This document shows, in pieces, positions 5,427 to 12,528 of a stretch of 39,760 bases of DNA. Made by a program: the position numbers and the translations under genes. The stretch comes from a virus, in the IMG/VR virus record IMGVR_UViG_3300020119_000389, positions 1-39,760 of that record. One strand, written 5' to 3'. Under the pieces are notes generated by a model, which made no database searches, had not been told where the DNA came from, and saw nothing but the letters and a program-made list of their open reading frames with translations. Each line of letters starts with the position of its first letter. The stretch's first letter is position 1.

Positions 5427-6737
5427 ATGTCTCAAATACTCGCTCCAAAGCAAATGGAGTTTATCATCAACTCCAATGGCAAGTGGAACATAGCTCACGG
5501 TTCTGTGCGTTCTGGAAAAACCGTCTGCACGCTCTTTGCTTTTATGGACTCGCTCATAGAGTGCCCCGATTCAAAGATCTGGATGATTGGTAAGACCTCT
5601 GAAACCATTTACGACAATGCCATTCGACTTCTTACCGAGCCACAGGGAGGGAATTACCCTGACTGCCTGGCCATTTTCAGACCTCATCTCACATGGCGTC
5701 CGGCAAAAAGAGAACTCCTTTATCTCGACAAGGTGATAAATACTATTGGGGCAAAAGACGAGGGATCTATTGGGCTTATTCAGGGGAAAACCTTCTCCAG
5801 AGTCTATTGTGATGAGATGACACTTTACCCAGAGTCTGTGATCGACATGATCGACACGCGCCTGTCCTATCCCTATTCCAAAGGCTATGCGTCGATGAAC
5901 CCTTCCTATCCATCACACAAACTCAAGCAGTGGATTGATAGGGGCGAAGCTGGGGATAAAGACTATTACGCGATGCACTTTGAACTGGATGACAACCTGT
6001 TTTTGGATGAATCCTACAAATCCAGAGTGCGCGCTTCATCGAGTGGTCTTTTCTACAAAAGGAACATTTTGGGTCTATGGTGTCTGGCAGAAGGTGCTAT
6101 CTTCGACTTCTTTGACAGGAAAATTCACACATTCCAACGCCCTCCCTGCGCAGCCGAGTACTGGATTGCAGGCATTGACTATGGAACCATCAATCCATTT
6201 GCCTGCGTTATCATGGGGGTATCATCTGGAAAGAATACACAGTCTGGTAAGCGGATCTGGGTGGAGAAAGAGTACTACTGGGATTCCCGAAAGATGGGCA
6301 GGCAAAAGACCAACAGCGAGTACGCAGAGGACATTGCAAACTTCATAGAGCCATATAACATAAAGAGCGTTTATGTTGATCCATCAGCTGCTGCTTTTAA
6401 GGAAGAACTTAGGCGCAGAAAGATACATGTGGTAGATGCGAACAATGAAGTGGAAGATGGGATCCAGATAATGACATCGGAGATGAAGCGGGGAGTATTG
6501 AGCGTATCGTCTGAATGTCCCAACCTAATACGCGAGATTGAAGGGTATGTGTGGGATAACAAGTCAGCTGAACGTGGTTATGATGCACCGGTAAAGCAGG
6601 CAGACCACGCGCTCGATGCTGTTAGATACTGCGTGGCAACACACAAGATAGCGACATTTGACGCCGATGCTTACTACAGAAAACAGGAGATGCAGATGCG
6701 ACAACAGCATGGGTGGGGGAATTCAGCATTTAGATGA
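5427..6737 (+). CDS. terL: Terminase large subunit, 436 aa
   Basis: ATG at 5427 gives the expected N-terminus; the frame is open further upstream but over the antisense gene. ATPase part: Walker A GSVRSGKT at residues 25-32, Walker B VYCDE at 126-130 and MNPSYP at 157-162 as the coupling motif. Nuclease part: D251 in GIDYGT, D318 in VYVDPS and D393/D397 in ADHALDAV make an RNase H-type site. It is of the PBSX/Terminase_3 or Terminase_6 kind, of normal length, and apparently intact. It pumps DNA into the prohead through the portal. No strong ribosome site is visible. Its stop is ATGA-coupled to the next gene. Confidence 0.93.
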   Translation: MSQILAPKQMEFIINSNGKWNIAHGSVRSGKTVCTLFAFMDSLIECPDSKIWMIGKTSETIYDNAIRLLTEPQGGNYPDCLAIFRPHLTWRPAKRELLYLDKVINTIGAKDEGSIGLIQGKTFSRVYCDEMTLYPESVIDMIDTRLSYPYSKGYASMNPSYPSHKLKQWIDRGEAGDKDYYAMHFELDDNLFLDESYKSRVRASSSGLFYKRNILGLWCLAEGAIFDFFDRKIHTFQRPPCAAEYWIAGIDYGTINPFACVIMGVSSGKNTQSGKRIWVEKEYYWDSRKMGRQKTNSEYAEDIANFIEPYNIKSVYVDPSAAAFKEELRRRKIHVVDANNEVEDGIQIMTSEMKRGVLSVSSECPNLIREIEGYVWDNKSAERGYDAPVKQADHALDAVRYCVATHKIATFDADAYYRKQEMQMRQQHGWGNSAFR

Positions 6738-7408
6738 CAGACACAAGAACAGAAATGGAAATCGTAATGTCGAGACTATCGAGCCTAGAGTCACACATAA
6801 TCAACCTGATCATCCCTATCCAGAACATATCCCGGGCGCTGACAGACCCACGTTATGTCAACGATATCCGAAAGACAGCAGATTTTATCATCAACAATCC
6901 CGTCAAACTCGACGATGCAGAATTGAGGCGTGAGTGTAGAGAATTGAAAGCGTTGCTGCGGGAGTTTACAGAGAATAAACAGGCAGTCGATCTCAACCAG
7001 ACTCTGGCAGAGATTAAATATATCGGCAAACGTGTCATGCAGATTGAGCAGTGCTTGGCACGGATCGATGCATCAGGGATTAAAAATGATGTGACGATCT
7101 CTGTGGTCCATAATGGAATAAGGCCAAAGGATTCAGAAGATGAATACTATAACTCTGTGGATATTTCACTTGAGAATATATGTAACTCGCTTCCGATGAG
7201 GGGGTCTGTTTATTTACGTCATTACATAGAAGGCGCGGGAACCGCAACGCAAAGCTCTATTGCAAAAAAGATGGGGATAACATCCGAAAGGGTTGGCCAA
7301 ATAAAGAAGAAAGTAAAGCGAGTATTGAGCAGTCCTTTCTTGCTGCCTGACATTAATAAAATGAAGGATGCTAAGACCAAGGAAATCTTGAGCATGTTGA
7401 TAAAGTAG
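6734..7408 (+). CDS. Sigma-70 region-4-like HTH protein with helical N-terminus, 224 aa
   Basis: ATGA-coupled to terL. Residues 1-115 are long amphipathic helices. Residues 145-200 hold LENICNSLPMRGSVYLRHYI, then QSSIAKKMGITSERVGQIKK: the 'all helices, short loop, S-x-x-R-x-x-Q-I' layout of sigma-70 region 4 or LuxR-type HTH. It lacks regions 2 and 3, so it is not a full sigma factor. It could be a late-gene activator or a region-4 mimic; position between terL and portal is odd for a regulator, and a structural DNA-binding role is also possible. Confidence 0.6.
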   Translation: MTDTRTEMEIVMSRLSSLESHIINLIIPIQNISRALTDPRYVNDIRKTADFIINNPVKLDDAELRRECRELKALLREFTENKQAVDLNQTLAEIKYIGKRVMQIEQCLARIDASGIKNDVTISVVHNGIRPKDSEDEYYNSVDISLENICNSLPMRGSVYLRHYIEGAGTATQSSIAKKMGITSERVGQIKKKVKRVLSSPFLLPDINKMKDAKTKEILSMLIK

Positions 7409-7468
7409 CCGCTCTTGCAGTAATAAAAACTTTAGTGGTACTCTGATGTACTCTACCATCGGAGTCTC

Positions 7469-9613
7469 ATGTCATTCTATTATCCCCCATGGAATAACGC
7501 GCTTGAGCCCAATCAGGGCAACGTCAGACAGTGGCTGGATAATCTCTACAGCAAATTTCAGCCCATAGAGCAGAGTCGCTGGAACCAGTCAAATATTGAT
7601 TCTCTCTTCTACGCAGGCTCACAGACCTTTGTGAACCGCTATTTCAACATGAATCCATCTGCCGGACAAAACCAGTTCTACTTTAACCTGCTACAGCAGC
7701 CGGTCAATATGGTAACTGGCTACCAGCGTCAGCATAGGAAAGGGTTTAATTACGTACCAACTGAGGGTTCTGATCCCAATACCACTGATCAGTATACCAA
7801 AATCATGACCCATGTGGCCAATAAAGAGGGGATTCATGAGCAGTTCTCCAGAGCGTGCGAGCAGGCATGTATCACAGGTCTTGTTCTCACGCAGCCCTAT
7901 CTCGACTATTCTGGCGATGATCAGGCTCAGGGGTCCTTAAAATTAAAAGTGTGGGAATACAACAGCTTTCTCGTCGATCCATTCGCGCGGAACTATGATT
8001 TTTCTGATGCACAGTTCATCTGGTGTCAGGAGTACATTTCCAAAAAAGAAGCCGAGGATCGTTTTCCCGACAGGATGCAAAACATCGCTCCAATGGCAGG
8101 AACACCCCAGCGCTACGGATCTTTCTATTTCCTTCCAGAGAACTACAATATGGCCAGGAACGATCTTCTGGTCCTTTCCTATGTCTGGTACAAGTGGAAG
8201 AGAAAAAAGAAGCGCCTTTATTCCCGTACGCGTAACCAGTTCTTTGACTTTGCCGGTGGCGATGGGAATCTGGAAGCCATTCTATACAATATTCCGGATA
8301 TGGAAGTTGTCACTGTCGATGTTCCTACATGGAAACTGGCTGTTGTTCTCAATGACCAGCTCATGTTTCAGGGTGACAATCCTCTTGGATTTGATGACTG
8401 TCCTTTTGTCCCGGTATTCTGGAACTACGAGCCCCATCTCAGTTACTACGATCTGAGAGCAAGAGGACTTGTGCGCACCATGCGTGACAGTAATTTCCTC
8501 ATGAATCGCCGCATCATAATTAACCATGACATATCAGAAGCTACCATCAATGCGGGCTGGAAGCGTAAAGTAGGGGCTGTTGCCAATGAAGACAATCTCA
8601 AAAAGTCAGGTCAGGGATGGGATATCATTATCAATGATGGGTATGAACTGTCCGATTGCGAAAAGATTATTCCTTCTTCTGTTCCCGAGTCAGATATGGC
8701 GCTTGCGGATCAACTCCGTTCACTCATATTTGGTACATCGGGGGTAGATTTAGAGAACTGGAGTGCGCAAAATGACAAGCAGGCATCTTCTCTAACTACC
8801 ATGCTAAAGCAGGCAGCCAATCTTCTTGTTCTTCAAAAGTATTTCGACCAGTGGGATTTTTCTCTAAAGACACTTGGAGAAAGAATGCTGCAGATTGTGC
8901 TTAACAACTGGAATGCAGAGAAGGTTGGGCTGTTAATTGGAGAGGAGCCATCACCTCATTTTTATTCGAAGGTGTTTGCCAAATATCAGGTTCTGGTTGA
9001 AGAAGGAGTTCTTACTCCGACCCAACAGAACATGCAGGCCCAGTCGCTTATGGATATCAACGCGGCCTTTGGAAGAGAGGTGTTTCCGCCATCCATGGTT
9101 GTTAAAAATCTCAACATTCAGGGCAAAGCAGATGCGATCCAATTCCTTAAAGACCAGGAACAGCAGGCAGCAGCGGTACAGTCAGAGGCTACAAATATTC
9201 AGCACGCTTTTGAAGAGGCTCGACTCAAAGAACTCATGTCCAAAGCAGCCGCCAACCTTGCCACAGCTAGAGAAAGACATGGAAGATCTCAGGCTGATAT
9301 TGGACTCTATGAAGAGAGACTTAGTGAAATTACAAGGAACAGAGCGCTTGCGACCAAAGACAAGATGGAAGCGCTTGAAAAAATGGTGGATGTCACTGCT
9401 AAGCTCGGAGCCATAGAGACAATGGTCAAGCTGGGACAGATCGAACAGTTCAATGACCAGCAGTCAATTGGTGAGGATATTGAGAAGCGTGATGCACAAA
9501 AGACAAGCGACTCCAACCAGTTTTTGATGGAAATGCTGAAGGGAATTCCTGGAATGCAGCAACCGCAGCAGCAGCCCCAGCCTGGTATGGATATGCAGCA
9601 GGGGATGATGTAA
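7469..9613 (+). CDS. Portal protein, 714 aa
   Basis: ATG at 7469 with GGAG eight bases upstream. The length, position after terL, and motifs of the podovirus portal type (FYFNLLQQPVNMVTGYQRQH near residue 70; LVDPFARNYDF near 170; LRARGLVRTMRDSNFLMNRR near 330) identify it. The C-terminal third is a long helical barrel-like segment with A/E/K/Q repeats, ending in a Q/P/M-rich tail. It forms the dodecameric ring through which DNA is packaged and ejected. The protein looks complete. Confidence 0.9.
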   Translation: MSFYYPPWNNALEPNQGNVRQWLDNLYSKFQPIEQSRWNQSNIDSLFYAGSQTFVNRYFNMNPSAGQNQFYFNLLQQPVNMVTGYQRQHRKGFNYVPTEGSDPNTTDQYTKIMTHVANKEGIHEQFSRACEQACITGLVLTQPYLDYSGDDQAQGSLKLKVWEYNSFLVDPFARNYDFSDAQFIWCQEYISKKEAEDRFPDRMQNIAPMAGTPQRYGSFYFLPENYNMARNDLLVLSYVWYKWKRKKKRLYSRTRNQFFDFAGGDGNLEAILYNIPDMEVVTVDVPTWKLAVVLNDQLMFQGDNPLGFDDCPFVPVFWNYEPHLSYYDLRARGLVRTMRDSNFLMNRRIIINHDISEATINAGWKRKVGAVANEDNLKKSGQGWDIIINDGYELSDCEKIIPSSVPESDMALADQLRSLIFGTSGVDLENWSAQNDKQASSLTTMLKQAANLLVLQKYFDQWDFSLKTLGERMLQIVLNNWNAEKVGLLIGEEPSPHFYSKVFAKYQVLVEEGVLTPTQQNMQAQSLMDINAAFGREVFPPSMVVKNLNIQGKADAIQFLKDQEQQAAAVQSEATNIQHAFEEARLKELMSKAAANLATARERHGRSQADIGLYEERLSEITRNRALATKDKMEALEKMVDVTAKLGAIETMVKLGQIEQFNDQQSIGEDIEKRDAQKTSDSNQFLMEMLKGIPGMQQPQQQPQPGMDMQQGMM

Positions 9614-9621
9614 AGAATTCC

Positions 9622-9649
9622 TTGAGCAATAAGGGTGCTCAGGTATAAT
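9622..9649 (+). promoter_or_regulatory. Strong sigma-70-type promoter after the portal gene
   Basis: TTGAGC at 9622-9627, 16-base spacer, perfect TATAAT at 9644-9649. The spacer and -35 form a small hairpin (GAGC ... GCTC). ATTCCT and AGGAAT arms flank the whole element. It serves the 73-residue gene at 9678. Confidence 0.6.
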
Positions 9650-9677
9650 AAAGGAATATTACGCTATAGGAGGAACT

Positions 9678-9899
9678 ATGAGCGGCAGAAAAATTAACGA
9701 TCATTCGTTCTGGGCAGGCGGCCCTGGCAAAGATTCAGTACTGCCAGATGGTCCCCACAAAGTAAAAGCTGAGACATCCGCAGAGGGTGCTGGTTCTATC
9801 TCCAAATATGAAGATACAACTGAAGCAATCCGCGCTCAGCAGGTAATGGGTGACAAGAAAGTGAAGAGCCATCCGATGAAGGCCGGTTACCGTTATTAA
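9678..9899 (+). CDS. Small conserved virion-region protein, 73 aa
   Basis: ATG at 9678 with a strong AGGAGG site. Starts MSGRKINDHSFWAGGPGK and ends KVKSHPMKAGYRY, with KYEDTTEAIRAQQ in the middle; I associate this short protein with the gene after the portal in N4-gp56-capsid phages. It is highly charged, glycine/lysine-rich, and may be a minor head protein. Own promoter upstream and a terminator directly after it suggest strong, separate expression. Confidence 0.65.
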   Translation: MSGRKINDHSFWAGGPGKDSVLPDGPHKVKAETSAEGAGSISKYEDTTEAIRAQQVMGDKKVKSHPMKAGYRY

Positions 9900-9903
9900 T
9901 TTT

Positions 9904-9961
9904 CAGGGGATCCGGTCGCGTTGTGAGCATGACTAATTCCCAAATGGGTCCCCTGTTTTTT
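9904..9961 (+). terminator. Rho-independent terminator with a long loop
   Basis: CAGGGGATCC (9904-9913) pairs with GGGTCCCCTG (9946-9955), ten pairs with one G-U, followed by six T (9956-9961). The loop is 32 bases. It closes the single-gene unit of the 73-residue protein. Confidence 0.7.
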
Positions 9962-9970
9962 GGAGTTGTT

Positions 9971-10222
9971 ATGAAAAAGGTTATCAAAGATCGGATCTCC
10001 CCCAGACAAAAGGTCAATGGAACATATCCATGGGACTTTGCGGCTCCTACCAAAGATGTGTCCCACAGTGGATGCCTGTCTGCCGGTAATGACTATGGTG
10101 TTGGCTTTCGTCAGCCCGTAGGAAAATTTAAGGCTGAAGGTCCAGCATCTGGCCCGATCCCCCAGTCTCCCGTATCATTTTCTCCCAAAGAGATTTTCTA
10201 TGGCGAAGACAAAAAAGGGTAG
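9971..10222 (+). CDS. Small virion-region protein, 83 aa (paralog 1)
   Basis: ATG at 9971 follows GGAG; an upstream in-frame ATG would place the start inside the terminator. The centre reads AGNDYGVGFRQPVGKFK, matched by GDNYGTGFKNPIGKLR in the next gene, so these are tandem paralogs. Both are basic, low in hydrophobic residues and probably disordered. Such peptides between portal and scaffold may be minor head proteins. Overlaps the next gene by 23 bases. Confidence 0.55.
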   Translation: MKKVIKDRISPRQKVNGTYPWDFAAPTKDVSHSGCLSAGNDYGVGFRQPVGKFKAEGPASGPIPQSPVSFSPKEIFYGEDKKG

Positions 10223-10385
10223 TGAGCTAAAGAGATTCGCACATGTTGCCAAGACAAAGTTTGGTATGGGCGATAACTATGGGACAGGCTTTAAGAATCC
10301 CATAGGCAAGCTTAGATCTGACACTGTTGGCTACAGGCCTGTCACAAAGAAGCAGATGGGAACTCCACCGAAGTCTGTTGTTTAG
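10200..10385 (+). CDS. Small virion-region protein, 61 aa (paralog 2)
   Basis: ATG at 10200, in another frame, overlapping the end of paralog 1. MAKTKKGSELKRFAHVAKTK is a basic arm; GDNYGTGFKNPIGKL is the shared D/N-Y-G-x-G-F-x-x-P-x-G-K motif. The 3' end is overlapped head-on by the leftward gene at 10342-10836. Confidence 0.55.
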   Translation: MAKTKKGSELKRFAHVAKTKFGMGDNYGTGFKNPIGKLRSDTVGYRPVTKKQMGTPPKSVV

Positions 10386-10836
10386 TCTGTCTGGCCCTAA
10401 GCGAAATTTCCTTATAGATCAAATCAATCGCAGCGTCGCTCAAATCGTCATCTTCTCTGGCTTCCAGTTTCCCCGGGTTTTTCTTAAAATCTTCAATGCT
10501 TTCTGACACGATTTTGTTTTCAGTAAGAAGTCCTCTTGAATATTGACCCCAAAGCGCCCTGTCGGGAATCATCCAGATAACCTTGATCGTATCTGTGCCA
10601 GGATATGCCTTAAACAGCATCGAATTGGACTGGGCTTTTGGTTTGGTAAGCCTGGGCTGCCATATAAGGCGCTTCGTTGCCCCATCTGACTCTGTTCTCG
10701 TGTGTGCAAAAATATAGAAAGCATGTTCACCAAATGGTCTTTTGTTGATCAGATCCTGACAGCATTCAGCAATATCAAAGCTCTGTTTTGTCAGGTGAGT
10801 GTACCTGTCATGGGCATCAAGTCTGTTTATCTTCAT
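10342..10836 (-). CDS. Conserved hypothetical protein, 164 aa, leftward
   Basis: Leftward gene between portal-side and scaffold genes. Starts MKINRLDAHDRYTHLTKQSF and contains RPFGEHAFYIFAHTRTESDG, KRLIWQPRLTKPKAQSNSML and VIWMIPDRALWGQY. This strongly patterned alpha/beta sequence is one I have met in phages with this capsid type, always unnamed. Residue mix suggests a folded cytoplasmic protein. It is downstream of, and overlaps by 20 bases, the 86-residue gene, so they form an operon. Confidence 0.65.
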   Translation of the reverse strand: MKINRLDAHDRYTHLTKQSFDIAECCQDLINKRPFGEHAFYIFAHTRTESDGATKRLIWQPRLTKPKAQSNSMLFKAYPGTDTIKVIWMIPDRALWGQYSRGLLTENKIVSESIEDFKKNPGKLEAREDDDLSDAAIDLIYKEISLRARQTKQQTSVEFPSASL

Positions 10837-11077
10837 TTTCTTCTTTGTTAAGTAGGTAGTTTTTAAGAAAAGCGAGGTCTTTTTCTGCAGAGTGGTGAAT
10901 CTTAATGACTATCTGGGGAACAGTGTCACAGCATCCATTGATAAACGGCTGTTCCAGCTGATGGGCAAAGTGTTTAGCGAGCACATTCTCCACCACGTAT
11001 TCACCCTTAATCAACTTTTTGATTTCTTCAAGGGTAAGTTCGATATTCAGTGTCACAGTTTTAGTAATCTGACTCAT
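10817..11077 (-). CDS. Hypothetical protein, 86 aa, leftward
   Basis: First gene of a two-gene leftward operon, diverging from the scaffold gene. Begins MSQITKTVTLNIELTLEEIK, a beta strand pair followed by a helix, and ends in a K/E-rich tail. No family is recognised. It shares a 76-base divergent promoter region with the scaffold gene. Confidence 0.6.
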   Translation of the reverse strand: MSQITKTVTLNIELTLEEIKKLIKGEYVVENVLAKHFAHQLEQPFINGCCDTVPQIVIKIHHSAEKDLAFLKNYLLNKEENEDKQT

Positions 11078-11080
11078 CTG

Positions 11081-11109
11081 TTGCCATCAATTAAAATTTG
11101 ATATTTAAT
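11081..11109 (+). promoter_or_regulatory. Candidate promoter for the scaffold gene
   Basis: TTGCCA at 11081-11086, 17-base AT-rich spacer, TTTAAT at 11104-11109. The opposite strand of the same gap holds a weaker TTTACG-17-TTAATT for the leftward operon. Confidence 0.35.
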
Positions 11110-11153
11110 ACCGTAAAACAAATCGCTTGTCGGCGTCAAGACAAAGGATAAAA

Positions 11154-11828
11154 ATGACAGTTCCACCAAATGACTCTATCGTTAGCAATGAACAACCCGT
11201 CGATCTGGAGACAAACTTTGCAAGACAGCGAAGACACTACGAGAAACAGTTGGAACAGGAACGAAATGCAAGGCTTGCGGCTGAAGAGAGAGCAGCCCAG
11301 TTGCAAAATTCTATGGGAAGCCGTTCAAACCCAAAAGATGAGGTAGACGATGACGATGACTCCGAACCCTACATCGACAAAAAAAGGCTTAAAAGAACGC
11401 TTGATCGCGTCATTCCAGGCGTGCGCGAAGAAGCTAAAAATGATGTTCGTCAGGAAGTTCAAAGGGCGATAGTTCAGGAAAGAAGAAATGCGTGGATGAA
11501 GACCAATTCAGATTTTCAGGAAGTGATGTCACATGCGCAGACTTTTGCCGAGAGATTCCCGGAAGAAGCGGAAACTATTCTTGAGCTTCCCGAGGGATTT
11601 GAGAGACAGAAACTTGTCTATCATGCCATCAAACGCCAGCAGCTTCATAAAAAACCAGAGCCCCAGCAATCCATTCAGCAGAAGATTGATGCCAACCGCA
11701 AGTCTCCCTACTATCAGCCCTCTGGTGTTGGATCTGCTCCCTATTCATCGGGTGGAGATTATTCACCAAGCGGTCAGAAGAACGCCTATGAAAAGATGCA
11801 GGAGCTAAAACAGAGATTAAGGATTTGA
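11154..11828 (+). CDS. Scaffolding protein, 224 aa
   Basis: I chose ATG at 11154 because AAGGAT precedes it; a TTG at 11127 is in frame but overlaps that site. Residues 22-52 form a coiled coil (RQRRHYEKQLEQERNARLAA), residues 62-72 are an acidic run (DEVDDDDDSEPY), then a charged helix to about residue 150 and a P/Q/S-rich tail. This composition, length and position between portal and capsid gene are those of head scaffolds. It should direct procapsid assembly and then leave. Sequence alone cannot show proteolysis. Confidence 0.75.
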   Translation: MTVPPNDSIVSNEQPVDLETNFARQRRHYEKQLEQERNARLAAEERAAQLQNSMGSRSNPKDEVDDDDDSEPYIDKKRLKRTLDRVIPGVREEAKNDVRQEVQRAIVQERRNAWMKTNSDFQEVMSHAQTFAERFPEEAETILELPEGFERQKLVYHAIKRQQLHKKPEPQQSIQQKIDANRKSPYYQPSGVGSAPYSSGGDYSPSGQKNAYEKMQELKQRLRI

Positions 11829-11833
11829 AAGGA

Positions 11834-11905
11834 CTCCAGGTGCAGGATTTGAACCTGCGGCCAACGCATTAACAGTGCGCTGCTCTACCGCTGAGCTAAC
11901 CTGGA
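11834..11905 (-). tRNA. tRNA-Asn (GTT)
   Basis: On the minus strand a full cloverleaf folds: acceptor TCCAGGT/ACCTGGA, D arm GCTC-AGCGGTA-GAGC, anticodon arm GCGCA-CTGTTAA-TGCGT with anticodon GTT, variable loop TGGCC, T arm GCAGG-TTCAAAT-CCTGC, discriminator G. The 3' CCA is not encoded. Seventy-two bases. It reads AAC/AAT codons, which fits the Asn-rich tail proteins. It lies between scaffold and capsid genes, head-to-tail with the nuclease-fold gene upstream, whose stop codon is inside it. Confidence 0.95.
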
Positions 11906-12273
11906 ATAATAGATCTTTTGTATGGGGCATATGAGTTTAAAGAAATCTGTCTTGCCGAATGAATGTCGGAAGACGGGATCTCATAAACATCCATCTGTTC
12001 GGTAACAACAAAAATAAAGTCGCAGGAAGCCGGATCAAACTTCTTTATCGAAGTGTTTGGCTGGTTTCCTCCGCTGCTTCTTATGTTTGCCGAGTATACT
12101 CCATACTTTGTCTTGTATGAGCATGAGACAACTTTGATCCTGAACAGCCCCTTTTGATCGTCAAAAATCAGATTATATTCACAGGGAGAAAGGGGAATGC
12201 TTACCATACCGCGCAGAGCGTAGTAGGAGATTGCAATTCCAACAGCTCCCTTTCCTCTGATTTCTTTCGTCAT
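11896..12273 (-). CDS. PD-(D/E)XK-like (PDDEXK_5 type) protein, possibly inactive, 125 aa
   Basis: Leftward. The layout GKGAVGIAISYYALRGMVSI-PLSPCEYNLIFDDQ-RIKVVSC-FDFIF follows the small PD-(D/E)XK family found with group I introns and as phage free-standing nucleases: helix, 'PLS/PFG' turn, Y-D-L-x-x-D, then I-Q-V-K-T. Here the usual first Asp is Asn (EYNLIF) and the catalytic Lys position is Val (IKVVS), so catalysis is doubtful. The TAG stop is formed by bases 8-10 of tRNA-Asn. It could be a decayed homing enzyme that carried the tRNA in. Confidence 0.5.
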   Translation of the reverse strand: MTKEIRGKGAVGIAISYYALRGMVSIPLSPCEYNLIFDDQKGLFRIKVVSCSYKTKYGVYSANIRSSGGNQPNTSIKKFDPASCDFIFVVTEQMDVYEIPSSDIHSARQISLNSYAPYKRSIIPG

Positions 12274-12300
12274 AACACCATCCTAACAGTCTGCTGTTTT

Positions 12301-12328
12301 TTCAAAAATATGAATGAATTAATATACT
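12301..12328 (+). promoter_or_regulatory. Candidate promoter for the capsid gene
   Basis: TTCAAA at 12301-12306, 16-base spacer, TATACT at 12323-12328, preceded by a T-run. It would give a leader of nearly 200 bases before the capsid ATG at 12529. Confidence 0.4.
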
Positions 12329-12364
12329 GACAAATAAACGTTTTACTTGTTAAATTAAAGATTC

Positions 12365-12486
12365 GCTAGCGCAGGCGTTACTGCGCACTCGCTCTCACCG
12401 GCGTTAAGGTGAAAATCGCGTAAGGAAGATTTCGCAACTTCCATCCCCGGTATGTCTGAAAACGGACGTAGTAGGTCGTTTCGTCC
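12365..12486 (+). promoter_or_regulatory. Structured RNA leader of the major capsid gene
   Basis: The leader packs at least four hairpins. GCGCAG/CTGCGC at 12369-12386 has loop GCGTTA; TCACC/GGTGA at 12395-12412 has loop GGCGTTAA, so two hairpins show the same GCGTTA. GGAAG/CTTCC follows at 12424-12442 and a seven-pair stem with an AAAA loop at 12452-12469, which can alternatively use CGTCC at 12482-12486. No open frame explains this stretch, and the capsid start has only a weak ribosome site. A cis-acting or processed RNA is likely; its role is unknown. Confidence 0.55.
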
Positions 12487-12528
12487 ACCGATCAGCATGC
12501 CAATAGTGACTCGACAATTGAGAATCCC

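Noticed and set aside
12365-12486. tRNA or tmRNA identity for the capsid leader
   Set aside because: No cloverleaf, T-loop (TTCAAAT-type) or acceptor pairing is present; only separate hairpins.
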